Positions 48,617 to 57,798 of a stretch of 64,000 nucleotides of DNA are shown here, in pieces (position 1 is the stretch's first letter; every line of letters starts with the position of its first letter). A model generated the notes under the pieces. It did no database searches, was not told the origin of the DNA, and worked only from the letters and a program-made list of their open reading frames with translations. The stretch is taken from assembly GCF_027594785.1 (NCBI RefSeq), contig NZ_CP075584.1:2232001-2296000 (forward strand). Reading direction: 5' to 3'. Source of the DNA: Cryobacterium breve. Lineage in GTDB: Bacteria; Actinomycetota; Actinomycetes; Actinomycetales; Microbacteriaceae. Made by a program: the position numbers and the translations under genes.

Positions 48617-49435
48617 TCAGAGGAACTGTCGGCCGCCGTCGACCACAAGGGTCTGGCCGGTGATGTAGTCGCTGCCCGGTGCAGCGAGGAACAGGGCCGC
48701 GCCGACGATGTCCTCCGGTTCGCAGGCCCGCTTGAGCGAGCCCCTGTCGACGCCGTAGCTCTCGGCGCCCGCGATGAGTCCGTAGCTGGCCTCGGTCAGG
48801 GTGAAGCCGGGTGCGATCGCGTTGACGGTCACGTTGCGGTCGCCGAGTTCCTTGGCGAGCACCCGGGTCAGGGCGATCACGCCGCCCTTCGAGGCCACGT
48901 AGTGGGCCCAGTGCGCCGAACCGCTCATCACGGTTGCGGAGGAGAGGTTGATCACCTTTCCTCCGTCCGGCAGGTACGGCGTGCACGCCCGGGTGACGAG
49001 CCACGGCCCCTTGAGGTTGACGGCCATCACCCGGTCCCACTCGTCCGGGTCGAGGTCGGTGAAGGGGGCACGGGTCACGGTCGCGTAGATCGCGGCGTTG
49101 TTGATGACGACGTCGATCACGCCGGCGTGCGGCGTGGGCGCCAGACCGGGGGCGGATGCGCCGGGCCGGGCCTCGGGGGCCCAGCCGGCGGCATCCGCCG
49201 CCAGCCGGGTGACCGAGGCGAGGTCGGTGACGTCGACCGGGAGGGCGATGGCGGTGCCGCCGGCCTCCTCGACGAGCGCGACGGTCTCCCGAGCCCCCTC
49301 GAGGTTGACGTCTGCGACGACCACCCGGTCGCCCTGGGCCGCGAAGCCCAGGGCGAAGGCACGGCCCAGGCCGCCGGCGGCGCCGGTGATCAGCACCGTC
49401 CTCTGCGAGGCCCCGGCCGTGCCGCGCTCAGGCAC
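48617..49435 (-). CDS. creG: short-chain dehydrogenase/reductase, CreG-like alcohol dehydrogenase
   Basis: 272 residues, intact. TVLITGAAGGLGRAFALGFA binds the cofactor, VINNAAIY is the NNAG-equivalent, and the catalytic Ser and YVASK are in LSSATVMSGSAHWAHYVASKGG. It probably oxidises 4-hydroxybenzyl alcohol to the aldehyde in the cre route. An ASVTRLAADAAGW... insertion of about 20 residues lies after VTDLAS. The GTG start overlaps the creH-like stop by eight bases, so translation is coupled. Confidence 0.8.
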   Translation of the reverse strand: MPERGTAGASQRTVLITGAAGGLGRAFALGFAAQGDRVVVADVNLEGARETVALVEEAGGTAIALPVDVTDLASVTRLAADAAGWAPEARPGASAPGLAPTPHAGVIDVVINNAAIYATVTRAPFTDLDPDEWDRVMAVNLKGPWLVTRACTPYLPDGGKVINLSSATVMSGSAHWAHYVASKGGVIALTRVLAKELGDRNVTVNAIAPGFTLTEASYGLIAGAESYGVDRGSLKRACEPEDIVGAALFLAAPGSDYITGQTLVVDGGRQFL

Positions 49436-51345
49436 GGCTGCTCTCGGCGAGGACGGCGTCGAGCTGGGCCGCCGCGGCGGGGGCCAGGGCGAGGTCGTGC
49501 TCGTGGGCCAGGCCTGCGACGGCGTCGTCGTGGTCTTCGACGATCGTCACGGTTCCGTTGTTGCCGTCGACCCGCAGCCACTGTCCCGTCTTGATCTGGG
49601 CGGAGGCGGTTCCGGTTCCGGTGACCGCCGGCATCCCGTACTCACGGCAGACGATGGCCGCGTGGCTCATCATGCCGCCGATGTCGGTGACGGTCGCGCG
49701 GATCTTCCCGAAGATCGGGCCCCACGACGGCGCGGTGACGGGAGCGACGAGGATGTCGCCTTCCTGCACCTCGGAGAGCTGGTCGGAGCTGCTGATGACG
49801 CGGGCCGGGCCCTCGGCGACGCCGCTCGAGGCGGCCATGCCGCGGAACTCGCCCTCCGGCGCGTCGGAGTCGCCGAGCCAGTTCTTGATCTGGTCGCTCG
49901 TGATGCCCCAGAGCATCAGGGTGAAGGGCTCGGTGATCACGGCGGGCGGGGTGTTCAGCGCCGGCTGCGGGCGCTCCTCGGAGAGTGCGTCGACGATGAC
50001 CCGGCGACGGGCCACCTCGTCAGGCCAGTAGTCCGGGCCGATCGCGGGGGCGCCGACGGCCCAGCCGGTGACGTAGTCGAAGAGCGTCTCGCGCACCTCA
50101 TCGCGGCGGAGGTAGAACATGTCGTTCGCCTCCGGCCAGAACCCGGCGTCGGAGAGCATCTTCGAGAGCTGGCGGGCCTTGCGCCAGAAGACGCCCATGG
50201 TCCAGTGCTCGATGTAGAAGTTGTGGTTCTCCACGTAGGGGTAGACCTGTCGGGCGAGGCCGAGCTTGCCCTGGAACGCGGTGAGCTGTTCGGGGCTGAG
50301 AAGTTCGGAGTACTCCTCGGTGATGCGGTCCCGTTCCGCGATGAGCTCTGCGACGGGGCGGTCGATGCCGACACCGTTCTGCACGCGCACGATGTAGTCG
50401 GCGATGTAGCCGAGCGGCAGGCTCGAGGTGGTCCAGCCAGTACTTGTCGTGGGCGTAGAAGCCGTTGCCGACCGTGAAGTTGAACCAGGGGTCCTTCGCC
50501 TCGGCCCAGGCCGTGAGCCAGTCTGCCCCGCGTGCGGAGGAGCCGATCGCGGCGAGGGTCGCCTCCGGGTCCTCGGTGTTGCCGAAGTGACCGTCGACGC
50601 CCAGTTCGACGGCGAGCTTGGCGAGCTTCTTGAGCTCGTCATCCGGTCGGAAGAGCTCCATGTCGACGCCCTGCACCATCTTCGCGACGGCCTGGTCCGG
50701 GATGCCGGGGAAGACCTCCTTGCAGAAGCTGAAGAAGTCGAGGTAGGCCACGTAACCGAGGTTGAGGAACTCGAAGTGGTACTGCCAGGCCCGGTAGGTG
50801 AGCGAGATGAGCTTGTCGAAGTTGCCGAGGAGCGTATCGTTCGGGCCGAGACCCTTGCCGCTCGTGACGTCCTCGAGCGGAACAGCATCCGGCAGCGCTT
50901 CGAAGGACAGCGCGCCCAGCTCGTCGATCGTGCCGCGGATCTTGCCCTGCCACTTCTCGAGCAGTCCGTCCCAGTTCTGGAAGTAGTGACCGGCGCGGGC
51001 CATGAACTCGGGAACGCGGGCGGCGATCTCGGTCTCGGGAACCCCGACCGGTGACATGAACACGTAGCCGTTGTGGATGCGGAACTCGATGCCGTTGGCC
51101 GGCGGGATGAGCAGGTGCCGGGAGTTGTACTGGCCGAGGCAGGAGACGGCGAACTCGAAGCCGATGGTCTCGAAGGGCTTGGTCACCGTGGGCCAGTGCT
51201 GGCTGTCGCAGAACCAGAATTTGGCCTCCTCGACCTCGCGCCGGTTCTCCTGGAAGACCAGGTTGTAGGCGTAGAGGTCCTTCCAGCCCTCTGCGGCGGC
51301 CGCGGGCTGCTGGTCGTACGGGCTGGGGAATGACTTCTCTGTCAT
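49428..51345 (-). CDS. creH: PEP-synthase-like phosphohistidine subunit, CreH-like (one frameshift)
   Basis: About 638 residues. The C-terminal 90 residues carry the PEP-utilising-enzyme swivelling domain with the phospho-His in TDIGGMMSHAAIVCREYGMPAVTGTGTA. The first 500 residues are a large helical domain without an ATP-grasp fold. Paired with the next gene it makes a split dikinase-like kinase, as in phenylphosphate synthase and the 4-cresol kinase CreHI. The frame breaks at 50418-50424 (GAGCCTG for GAGCTG), giving LDHLELPLGYIADYIVR. The stop overlaps the SDR start. Confidence 0.8.
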
Positions 51346-51427
51346 GGGGCAACCGTTCTGTGTGGGTAAACGCGGGTGGAGGGGACGAGCGGGGGGAGAG
51401 ATGAGGCGCAGCGGATGCTGCAGGAGA

Positions 51428-52544
51428 TCAGGCCTTGCCGGCCTGCGTCATGAGCGAGCGGGTGATGCTCTCGATACCGAACCCGGCGGACTGCGTCGGG
51501 ATCGAACCCGACGCCGTCGACGAGAACACCGTCTCGGGGCGCGACTGCAGGAGGAGCAGGTTCTCCCCGTCCGGCAGGTCCCGGTCGAGGGCCCATTCGA
51601 TGTCCTGGGGGCACCGGAAGTGCTTCTCTGCCCGCTTGGCGATCGCGGCGATCGCGGTGATCTCGGTGTCGCTGATGCAGAGCCGCCCCCGGCGCTCTGC
51701 CGAGACCTCGCGTTCGACGAGGGACCTGCTCGCGGGGTCCGGCACGAGTTCGGCGTGCTTGTCGCCGATCGAGTGCTTCACGACCATGAGCATGACCTTG
51801 TCGACGGTGATGTTGTCCGGCGTCACCTGCCCGGAGACGACGAGCTCGCCGAGCCCGTAGGAGGCTTCCATCACGATCTTGGAGCGGTCGCCGTTGGTCG
51901 GGTCCATCGTGATCGCGACGCCCGCGGCCCGGGCGTTCACCATCTTCTGTACCGCGACGGCCATCGAGAGGCCTTCGTTCGGGATCTTGTTCTTCAGCCG
52001 GTAGATGATGGCCCGGGAGGTGTAGAGCGAGGCCCAGCACGCGCGGATGTGTTCGGTGACGTCTTTCACGCCGAGGAGCCAGAGGTAGGTGTCCTGCTGG
52101 CCGGCGAAGCTCGCATCCGGCAGGTCCTCCGCCGTCGCGGAGGACCGCACGGCGACCGGGACAGGGGACTCGAAGCGCGACTGAAGCGCCTCGTACGCCT
52201 CGATGGTCGTGGCGTGCAGGCTCTGCGGGCACCGGCCGTGAGGTGATCTCGAGGCGCAGCTGCGCAGACACCCGGTCGACGGCGGCCACGTCGTCGGGGT
52301 CGAGCTTCGCGAGCATCTCGTGGATGTCCTTCTCGATGCCGGCTTCGCGGATGAACGCGTCGTATGCGGCCGTCGTGATGGCGAAGCCGGGGGGAACGGG
52401 CATCCCGGCCGCGGTGAGCGCGACGAGGGAGGCGCACTTGCCGCCGAGCTGCTCGTGCAGCGGGGGAAGCCCGCCGTCGAAGAACTGGATGTATGCGGCG
52501 TGGGATGCGGGTGTTGCGGTGACTCCGGGGGTTGTGGTTTCCAT
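51428..52544 (-). CDS. creI: PEP-synthase-like ATP-binding subunit, CreI-like (one frameshift)
   Basis: About 371 residues spanning only the N-terminal PPDK/PEP-synthase ATP-grasp domain: LGGKCASLVALTAAGMPVPPGFAITT, VAVRSSATAEDLPDASFAGQQDTYL with the phosphate loop, and the final DIEWALDRD... LLLLQSRPE. It would use ATP to phosphorylate the His of the CreH-like partner, which then phosphorylates the phenol. The frame breaks at 52217-52223 (GAGCCTG for GAGCTG), giving VPAELHATTIEAYEALQSRF. ATG 52544 overlaps the P450 stop (ATGA). An 82-base gap precedes the CreH-like gene. Confidence 0.82.
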
Positions 52545-53920
52545 CAGGCGTTGGCCTCCCAGGTGACGGGAACCGACGTCGGCGCCCTGAACGACAGGTT
52601 GTCTCCGAAGACGATCGCTTCGGGATCGACGATTCGCAGGCCGGGGACGGCCCGGATCGTCTCTTCGACGACGATCTTGTCCTGCAGCTTGGCGAGCATG
52701 TTGCCGAGGCAGTAGTGGATGCCGAAGCCGAAGGAGAGGTGGGTGCGGGCGTTGGCCCGTTCGATGTCGAAGACCTCCGGATCCTCGAAGACGCTCGGGT
52801 CCCGGTTGGCCGCTCCCATCAGCAGCAGGATGTTCGCGCCCTTCGGGATAGCGGTGCCGGCGATCTCGGTGTCGACGAGGGCCTTGCGCCGCCAGCCGAC
52901 GATCGAGGGGCTGTAGCGCAGCGTCTCGTCGATCGCCCCTGCGATGCGCCTGGGGTCTTCGACGAGCTTCTGCCACTCGCCGGGGTGGCTGAGCAGCATC
53001 CGGATCGTGTTGGAGATGAGCGTCGTCGTGGTCTCGTGGCCGGCGAAGAGCAGGCTGTAGCAGACCGACGCGATCTCATGGTCGGAGATCTCGCCGCCGG
53101 CGAGTTGGGCGCGCACGAGGTCGGTGACGAGGTCGGTGCCCGCCGTTCCGGCACCGATGGCCTCGTGGGCGGCGGAGACCAGGCGCCGGCACTCCGTCCA
53201 GTAGTCGACGAGGTTGTGCGCGTGCGGGATCTGCTCCTCGTCGCTCAGGTCGCCCCAGGTCATCGCGGCCCGCGAGTCCGACCACTTCTTGTAGGTCGGG
53301 ACCATGTCGGGCCCGACGCCGAGCAGGCCGAGGATCGTGATGGTGGGGATGTCGACGGCGACGTCCTTCAGGAAGTCGCCCCGGGCATCCGGATGCGCGA
53401 GCATTTGCGCGAGCAGCCGGGCGGTGTTCTCCCGGATGGTGGGCTCGAGGGCCTTGTACCGTCGTGGGCTGAACTCCTGCTGCACGATCGTGCGCATCCG
53501 GGTGTGTTCTGGGGGAACGCGGGCAGAGAGGCCCGAGTATGCGGTGAAACCGCCGTCCGCCATGATCTTCGTCGCGGCGGCGCCGCGCGGCCGCACGGGG
53601 GCCTGGGCGTTCTCACTGCTGAAGACGACCCAGTTGTCGAAGACGGCCTTGATGTCCGCGTACCGGGAGACGACGTAGTAGCCGATGCGCTCGTCGAACA
53701 TCACCGGCTCCTCCTCGCGGAGTTCGGCGTATGCCGGGAACGGGTCGTTCATGTCGAACGGGGAATAGCCGTGGTGGCCGGCGGTGCTCTCCGCGGCGGC
53801 GGCCGCGGCGAGCGCGCGGTGGTCGACCGGGCACTGCCCTGCGACGGGCTGGCCGGGGGCCGGCTGGGCTGCGGCCGGCTGCGTGGTGGCGGGCTGTGCC
53901 GTCACGGGCTGAGCGTTCAC
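52544..53920 (-). CDS. creJ: cytochrome P450, CreJ-like
   Basis: 458 residues, intact. The I-helix oxygen motif is LLFAGHETTTTLISN near residue 292, ExxR is in DETLRYS near 331, and the heme ligand Cys is in FGFGIHYCLGNMLA near 406. It is a soluble class-I P450. CreJ oxidises the methyl group of phosphorylated cresols, and the flanking ferredoxin, reductase and kinase genes point to the same chemistry here. GTG 53920 has AAGGAG five bases before it. The N-terminus is a QPVTAQPATTQPAAAQP repeat of about 30 residues, unusual for the family. It is the first gene of the operon. Confidence 0.88.
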   Translation of the reverse strand: MNAQPVTAQPATTQPAAAQPAPGQPVAGQCPVDHRALAAAAAAESTAGHHGYSPFDMNDPFPAYAELREEEPVMFDERIGYYVVSRYADIKAVFDNWVVFSSENAQAPVRPRGAAATKIMADGGFTAYSGLSARVPPEHTRMRTIVQQEFSPRRYKALEPTIRENTARLLAQMLAHPDARGDFLKDVAVDIPTITILGLLGVGPDMVPTYKKWSDSRAAMTWGDLSDEEQIPHAHNLVDYWTECRRLVSAAHEAIGAGTAGTDLVTDLVRAQLAGGEISDHEIASVCYSLLFAGHETTTTLISNTIRMLLSHPGEWQKLVEDPRRIAGAIDETLRYSPSIVGWRRKALVDTEIAGTAIPKGANILLLMGAANRDPSVFEDPEVFDIERANARTHLSFGFGIHYCLGNMLAKLQDKIVVEETIRAVPGLRIVDPEAIVFGDNLSFRAPTSVPVTWEANA

Positions 53921-53931
53921 GAGTGCTCCTT

Positions 53932-53969
53932 CTGTCCACGTCTGCGGGGACTGTCCACTTCTGCGGGGA
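53932..53969. promoter_or_regulatory. tandem 19-bp direct repeat upstream of the P450 operon
   Basis: CTGTCCACGTCTGCGGGGA (53932-53950) is followed directly by CTGTCCACTTCTGCGGGGA (53951-53969), differing at one base. It lies just upstream of the creJ-like start and ribosome site. A binding site for the neighbouring IclR regulator is a reasonable inference. Confidence 0.6.
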
Positions 53970-54059
53970 TCTGGCTCCATCTAATGCTCCCGGGGCTGGG
54001 AAGCGCAGGGCTTGTCCCACTGGGCGGAAGTGAGGTTGGGTGGGCCCGTTCTGGCCGGT

Positions 54060-54866
54060 TCAGGTCTGCTGCGGCTTGCGGGCACGCGCGGCCGGTTGCA
54101 GTGCGGCTTTCGGCAGGTGCGCGATCCCCGCCTGGATGCGCTCGGCCGTGCCGAGCAGGATGGGCAGGTTGCGTTCGAGCTGGTGCGCCCGCGAGGTCGG
54201 CAGCACGATCCCGAGGCCGCCGAAGATGCGCCCGTCGGCCTGGAACACCGGGACGGCGAGGGAGCACGATCCGAGCCGCACCTCTTCGGAGGCGACGGCG
54301 AAGCCCTGGCCGCGTACCTTGTCGAGTTCCTTGCGGAGCTGCTCCGGGTCGGCCTTCGTGAACGGGGTGCGCTGCACGAGTGCCGCGCCGAGCACGGCGT
54401 CACGCACCCATCCGTCCTCGAAGGCGAGGATCGCCCGGCCGACCGCGGTTGCGTGCATCGGAAGGCGCCCGCCCACGCGGGAGGCCTGCGGGACTCTCCT
54501 GCTCCCGTAGACCCGGTCGATGTAGAGCACGTCCGCGCCGTCGCGGATGGCGAAGTGGGCGGTCTCCTGCGTGAGGCCGAACAGGTCCTGCAGGTACGGG
54601 CGCACGACGTCGCGCAGCTGCCGCCCGGCATGCTGGCCGAGTTCCCAGAGCCGGAGGCCGATCTGGTACCGGCCCCGGGCATCCCGCTGCACGGCGCCCC
54701 ACTCCTCGAGCTCGCCGAGCAGCCGGTGCACGGTGCTCTGGGGAAGGCCGCTCTCGGCGCAGATCTCGGAGAGGGTCCGTGCGGAGGGGCTGGACTCGAA
54801 GACGGCGAGGAGGCTCAGCACGCGCGAGGTGACCGTCTGCCCCGGTGAGGTGGTTCGTCCTGCCAC
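54060..54866 (-). CDS. IclR-family transcriptional regulator
   Basis: 268 residues, intact. The N-terminal winged helix-turn-helix reads VTSRVLSLLAVFESSPSARTLSEICAESGLPQSTVHRLLGELEEWG (about 12-60). The effector domain follows with DVLYIDRVYG, RVGGRLPMHATAVGRAILAF and GFAVASEEVRLGSCSLAVPVF. IclR proteins often sense aromatic acids or their precursors and control nearby catabolic genes. It lies upstream of the P450 operon on the same strand with a repeated operator candidate between them, so it is the likely CreR equivalent. The GTG start has a GAGGGGG site before it. Confidence 0.88.
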   Translation of the reverse strand: MAGRTTSPGQTVTSRVLSLLAVFESSPSARTLSEICAESGLPQSTVHRLLGELEEWGAVQRDARGRYQIGLRLWELGQHAGRQLRDVVRPYLQDLFGLTQETAHFAIRDGADVLYIDRVYGSRRVPQASRVGGRLPMHATAVGRAILAFEDGWVRDAVLGAALVQRTPFTKADPEQLRKELDKVRGQGFAVASEEVRLGSCSLAVPVFQADGRIFGGLGIVLPTSRAHQLERNLPILLGTAERIQAGIAHLPKAALQPAARARKPQQT

Positions 54867-54974
54867 AGTTCCCCCTCGCGCCCCGCTGCGCTCCTGACGA
54901 GCCCATCGTACGTCGCCGAAGATCGACTAGCGTTGACGGGACCCACCCCCGTTCGAGTCCGAGAAGGAACCGTC

Positions 54975-56243
54975 ATGACCGCGCCCTCCGAATCCATGGC
55001 CGCGGCCGGTCCCCGGCCGGGTGCGACCGACCGCTCGGGCGCCCTCGCCGCACGGAACGCGGTCTTCGCGGTCTTCTTCGTCAGCGGGCTCACGCTTGCG
55101 AGCTGGGTCGCCAGGATTCCAGCGGTCCGCGACAGCCTCCGACTCGACACCGCTCTCGTCGGCGTCCTGATCTTCGGCCTCTCTGTCGGCTCGGTGCTCG
55201 GCCTTGTCGCGGCCGTGCGCCTGCTCGACCGTTTCGGCTCCCGTCGCGCAATGACGATCAGCATCAGCACCTCCGCGATCGGCCTCGCACTGGTCGGCGT
55301 CGGCTCGACTCTGCTGCTCTCGGCCCCGGTCGTGTTCGCCGGGCTGGCCCTCGTCGGGCTCGGGATGGGCTCACTCGACGTGATGATGAACGTCGAGGGC
55401 GCCGCGGTCGAACGCACCATCGGCAGGACCCTGATGCCGCTCATGCACGCGTGCTTCAGCCTCGGCACCGTGGTCGGCGCGCTCGTCGGCGCCGCGGCAT
55501 CCGCCCTGTCGGTGTCGGTCTTCTGGCACCTGCTCGTGATCGCGCTTCTCGCCGTCGCGACGGTGGTCGTCGCCGTTCGCTCGTTGCCCGAGGCCGAGGT
55601 CACGCCCGCAGCGGGGAAGGCAGACGCCTCCGGCGGCCGCGGCGCCCCGCGTTCGACGTGGCGGACACGCCTGGCGGCATCCCTCTCGGTCTGGACCGAC
55701 GGCAAGATCCTGCTGATCGGTGCGATCGTGCTCGGCATGACATTCGCGGAAGGCTCGGCGAATGACTGGATCGCCCTCGCCTCCGTCGACGGCCACGGCC
55801 TCAGTAACACCGGTGGCGCGATCGTCTTCGGCGTCTTCGTCGCAGCGATGACCGTGGGCCGGGTGCTCGGCGGACCCGTCATCGACCGGTTCGGCCGGGT
55901 GCCCGTCCTGCGCGCGTGCGCGGTCGTCGGCGTGGCCGGCCTGCTGCTGTTCATCCTCGCGGCGGGCCCGTGGATGCTCTACGGCGGCGCCGTACTCTGG
56001 GGCATCGGCGCCTCCCTCGGCTTCCCGGTCGGGATGTCCGCGGCGGCGGACGACACCGAGAACGCCGCTGCCCGGGTCAGCGCCGTCGCCATGATCGGCT
56101 ACTTCGCGTTCCTCGTCGGGCCGCCGGTCCTCGGCGTCCTCGGCCAGGCCTGGGGCATCCTCAACGCCCTCTACCTGATCCTCGGGCTGATGGCCCTCGC
56201 CGGCCTCGCCGCGCCGGCCGCCCGCGAGCGCCACCGCCGCTGA
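54975..56243 (+). CDS. MFS transporter
   Basis: 422 residues with 12 membrane helices in two halves, joined by a Gly/Ala-rich loop near residue 215. The conserved loop motif between helices 2 and 3 reads [11 protein letters not shown]. The sequence resembles the YbjJ/fucose-permease-like group ([37 protein letters not shown]). AGAAGGA lies before ATG 54975. It is divergent from the IclR gene by about 110 bases, so aromatic uptake or efflux is possible but unproven. Confidence 0.85.
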   Translation: MTAPSESMAAAGPRPGATDRSGALAARNAVFAVFFVSGLTLASWVARIPAVRDSLRLDTALVGVLIFGLSVGSVLGLVAAVRLLDRFGSRRAMTISISTSAIGLALVGVGSTLLLSAPVVFAGLALVGLGMGSLDVMMNVEGAAVERTIGRTLMPLMHACFSLGTVVGALVGAAASALSVSVFWHLLVIALLAVATVVVAVRSLPEAEVTPAAGKADASGGRGAPRSTWRTRLAASLSVWTDGKILLIGAIVLGMTFAEGSANDWIALASVDGHGLSNTGGAIVFGVFVAAMTVGRVLGGPVIDRFGRVPVLRACAVVGVAGLLLFILAAGPWMLYGGAVLWGIGASLGFPVGMSAAADDTENAAARVSAVAMIGYFAFLVGPPVLGVLGQAWGILNALYLILGLMALAGLAAPAARERHRR

Positions 56244-56271
56244 CCACACACTCGGAGCCCGGCTCAGCTAC

Positions 56272-56277
56272 TACTCT
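56272..56277 (+). promoter_or_regulatory. -10 element (TACTCT), leaderless promoter of nucS
   Basis: TACTCT, six bases, then GTG at 56284, only 40 bases after the MFS stop. Confidence 0.5.
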
Positions 56278-56283
56278 GGACAG

Positions 56284-56979
56284 GTGAGACTTGTTATCGC
56301 CCGCTGCTCAGTGGACTACGCCGGACGCCTGAACGCTCACCTGCCTCTGGCCACCAGGCTCCTGATGCTCAAGGCCGACGGCTCAGTGCTCGTTCACAGC
56401 GATTCCCTGTCCTATAAGCCTTTGAACTGGATGAGCCCGCCGTGCTCCCTCGTCGAGCAGGTCCCCGACGATGAACAGACGGATGCCGGCATCACCCAGG
56501 TCTGGACAGTCACCCACGCGAAGACGGAAGACCAACTCGTCGTCAGCATTCATGAGGTCCTGCACGACTCCGCCCACGATCTCGGCATCGACCCCGGCCT
56601 GATCAAGGACGGCGTCGAAGCGCACCTGCAGAAACTGCTTGCCGAGCACATCCACCTTCTCGGAGACGGCCACACGCTCGTCCGCCGCGAGTACATGACG
56701 GCGATCGGCCCTGTCGACATCCTGGCCAGGGACGCCGCCGGCCACTCGGTCGCGGTCGAGCTCAAGCGTCGCGGCGACATCGACGGGGTCGAGCAGCTCA
56801 CCCGCTACCTCGAACTGATGAACCGCGACCCGCACCTGGCGCCGGTGGCCGGGGTCTTCGCCGCGCAGGTCATCAAGCCGCAGGCCCGGATGCTCGCGGA
56901 GGACCGCGGCATCCGCTGCCTTGTGCTCGACTACGACGCGATGCGCGGCCTCGACGACACGCAATCCCGCCTGTTCTGA
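56284..56979 (+). CDS. nucS: mismatch-specific endonuclease NucS/EndoMS
   Basis: 231 residues, intact. It starts [16 protein letters not shown] like actinobacterial NucS. The nuclease core has GPVDILARD near residue 141 and [22 protein letters not shown] near 158 (D...ExK metal site). The last residues QSRLF form the beta-clamp binding motif. NucS cuts both strands at G-T, G-G and T-T mismatches and replaces MutS/MutL in actinobacteria. Its presence is a lineage marker. Confidence 0.95.
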   Translation: MRLVIARCSVDYAGRLNAHLPLATRLLMLKADGSVLVHSDSLSYKPLNWMSPPCSLVEQVPDDEQTDAGITQVWTVTHAKTEDQLVVSIHEVLHDSAHDLGIDPGLIKDGVEAHLQKLLAEHIHLLGDGHTLVRREYMTAIGPVDILARDAAGHSVAVELKRRGDIDGVEQLTRYLELMNRDPHLAPVAGVFAAQVIKPQARMLAEDRGIRCLVLDYDAMRGLDDTQSRLF

Positions 56980-57068
56980 GCCGCCCGGGAGGGTCCTGAC
57001 GAGCGTTTTCTGTCGAGGGAGCGCTCTCATGACAGCAGAGGTAGCAGCCTCGGGGATTCCGGAATACA

Positions 57069-57096
57069 GTGGGAAATTAACTATTTCGTGGGAAAT
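57069..57096 (+). promoter_or_regulatory. direct repeat GTGGGAAAT upstream of the HAD gene
   Basis: GTGGGAAAT occurs at 57069-57077 and 57088-57096, 19 bases apart, in an AT-rich patch directly before the promoter. It looks like a two-site operator; the regulator is unknown. Confidence 0.4.
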
Positions 57097-57111
57097 CGGG
57101 CCGGTGGCCTC

Positions 57112-57117
57112 TAGGAT
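57112..57117 (+). promoter_or_regulatory. -10 element (TAGGAT), leaderless promoter of the HAD gene
   Basis: TAGGAT, six bases, then GTG at 57124. Confidence 0.5.
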
Positions 57118-57123
57118 TAGCGA

Positions 57124-57792
57124 GTGAATTCGACTTTGACTCGCACCTGGAGTGCCATTCTTTTTGACCTCGACGGAACCATCACCGATTCCGCCCCGGC
57201 CATCACCAACTCCCTCGCCCGGACCTTCGCCCTTCTCGGTCGCCCGGTTCCGAGCGACACCGAGTTGCTCGCCTATGTCGGACCGCCGCTGTTCGCCGCC
57301 TTCCGTGAGTACGCCGGAATGACGGCAGAGGAGGCCACCGAGGCCGTCGCGGTCTACCGCGCCGACTATCACGGCGAAGCCATGCTTGACACCGCCGTCT
57401 ACCCGGGCGTCGCCGGCCTTCTCCAGCGCGTCCACGAGGCCGGCATCCCCCTTGCACTCGCCACGAGCAAGCCGGAACACGCCGCGATCACCATCCTCGA
57501 GCACTTCGACCTGGCCCGGTTCTTCACCGTCATCGTCGGAGCGAGTGACGCGGAGACCCGCAGCGCCAAGGCCGACATCGTCGAAGAGGCCCTGAACCGC
57601 CTCGCCGCCCTCGGCGCGAGCCTCAGCACCCCCGTCATGGTCGGCGACCGCAGCTACGACGCCGAGGGCGCCGCAGCCCACGGCGTGCCGACGATCCTCG
57701 TCGAGTGGGGTTACGGTTCTCCCGCAGAGGCCGCCGCCGCGACCGCGACCGTCTACTCCGTCGACCAGCTCGCCAAGCTCCTCCTCGGCTGA
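57124..57792 (+). CDS. HAD-superfamily phosphatase (phosphoglycolate phosphatase-like)
   Basis: 222 residues, intact. Motif I is ILFDLDGTITDSAPAI near residue 13, motif II LATSKPE, the lysine motif AKADIVEEAL, and motif IV VMVGDRSYDAEGAAAHGVPTI. The helical cap between motifs I and II is the Gph type. These enzymes hydrolyse phosphoglycolate or other small phosphomonoesters. The exact substrate cannot be read from the sequence. Confidence 0.85.
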   Translation: MNSTLTRTWSAILFDLDGTITDSAPAITNSLARTFALLGRPVPSDTELLAYVGPPLFAAFREYAGMTAEEATEAVAVYRADYHGEAMLDTAVYPGVAGLLQRVHEAGIPLALATSKPEHAAITILEHFDLARFFTVIVGASDAETRSAKADIVEEALNRLAALGASLSTPVMVGDRSYDAEGAAAHGVPTILVEWGYGSPAEAAAATATVYSVDQLAKLLLG

Positions 57793-57798
57793 CCGGCA

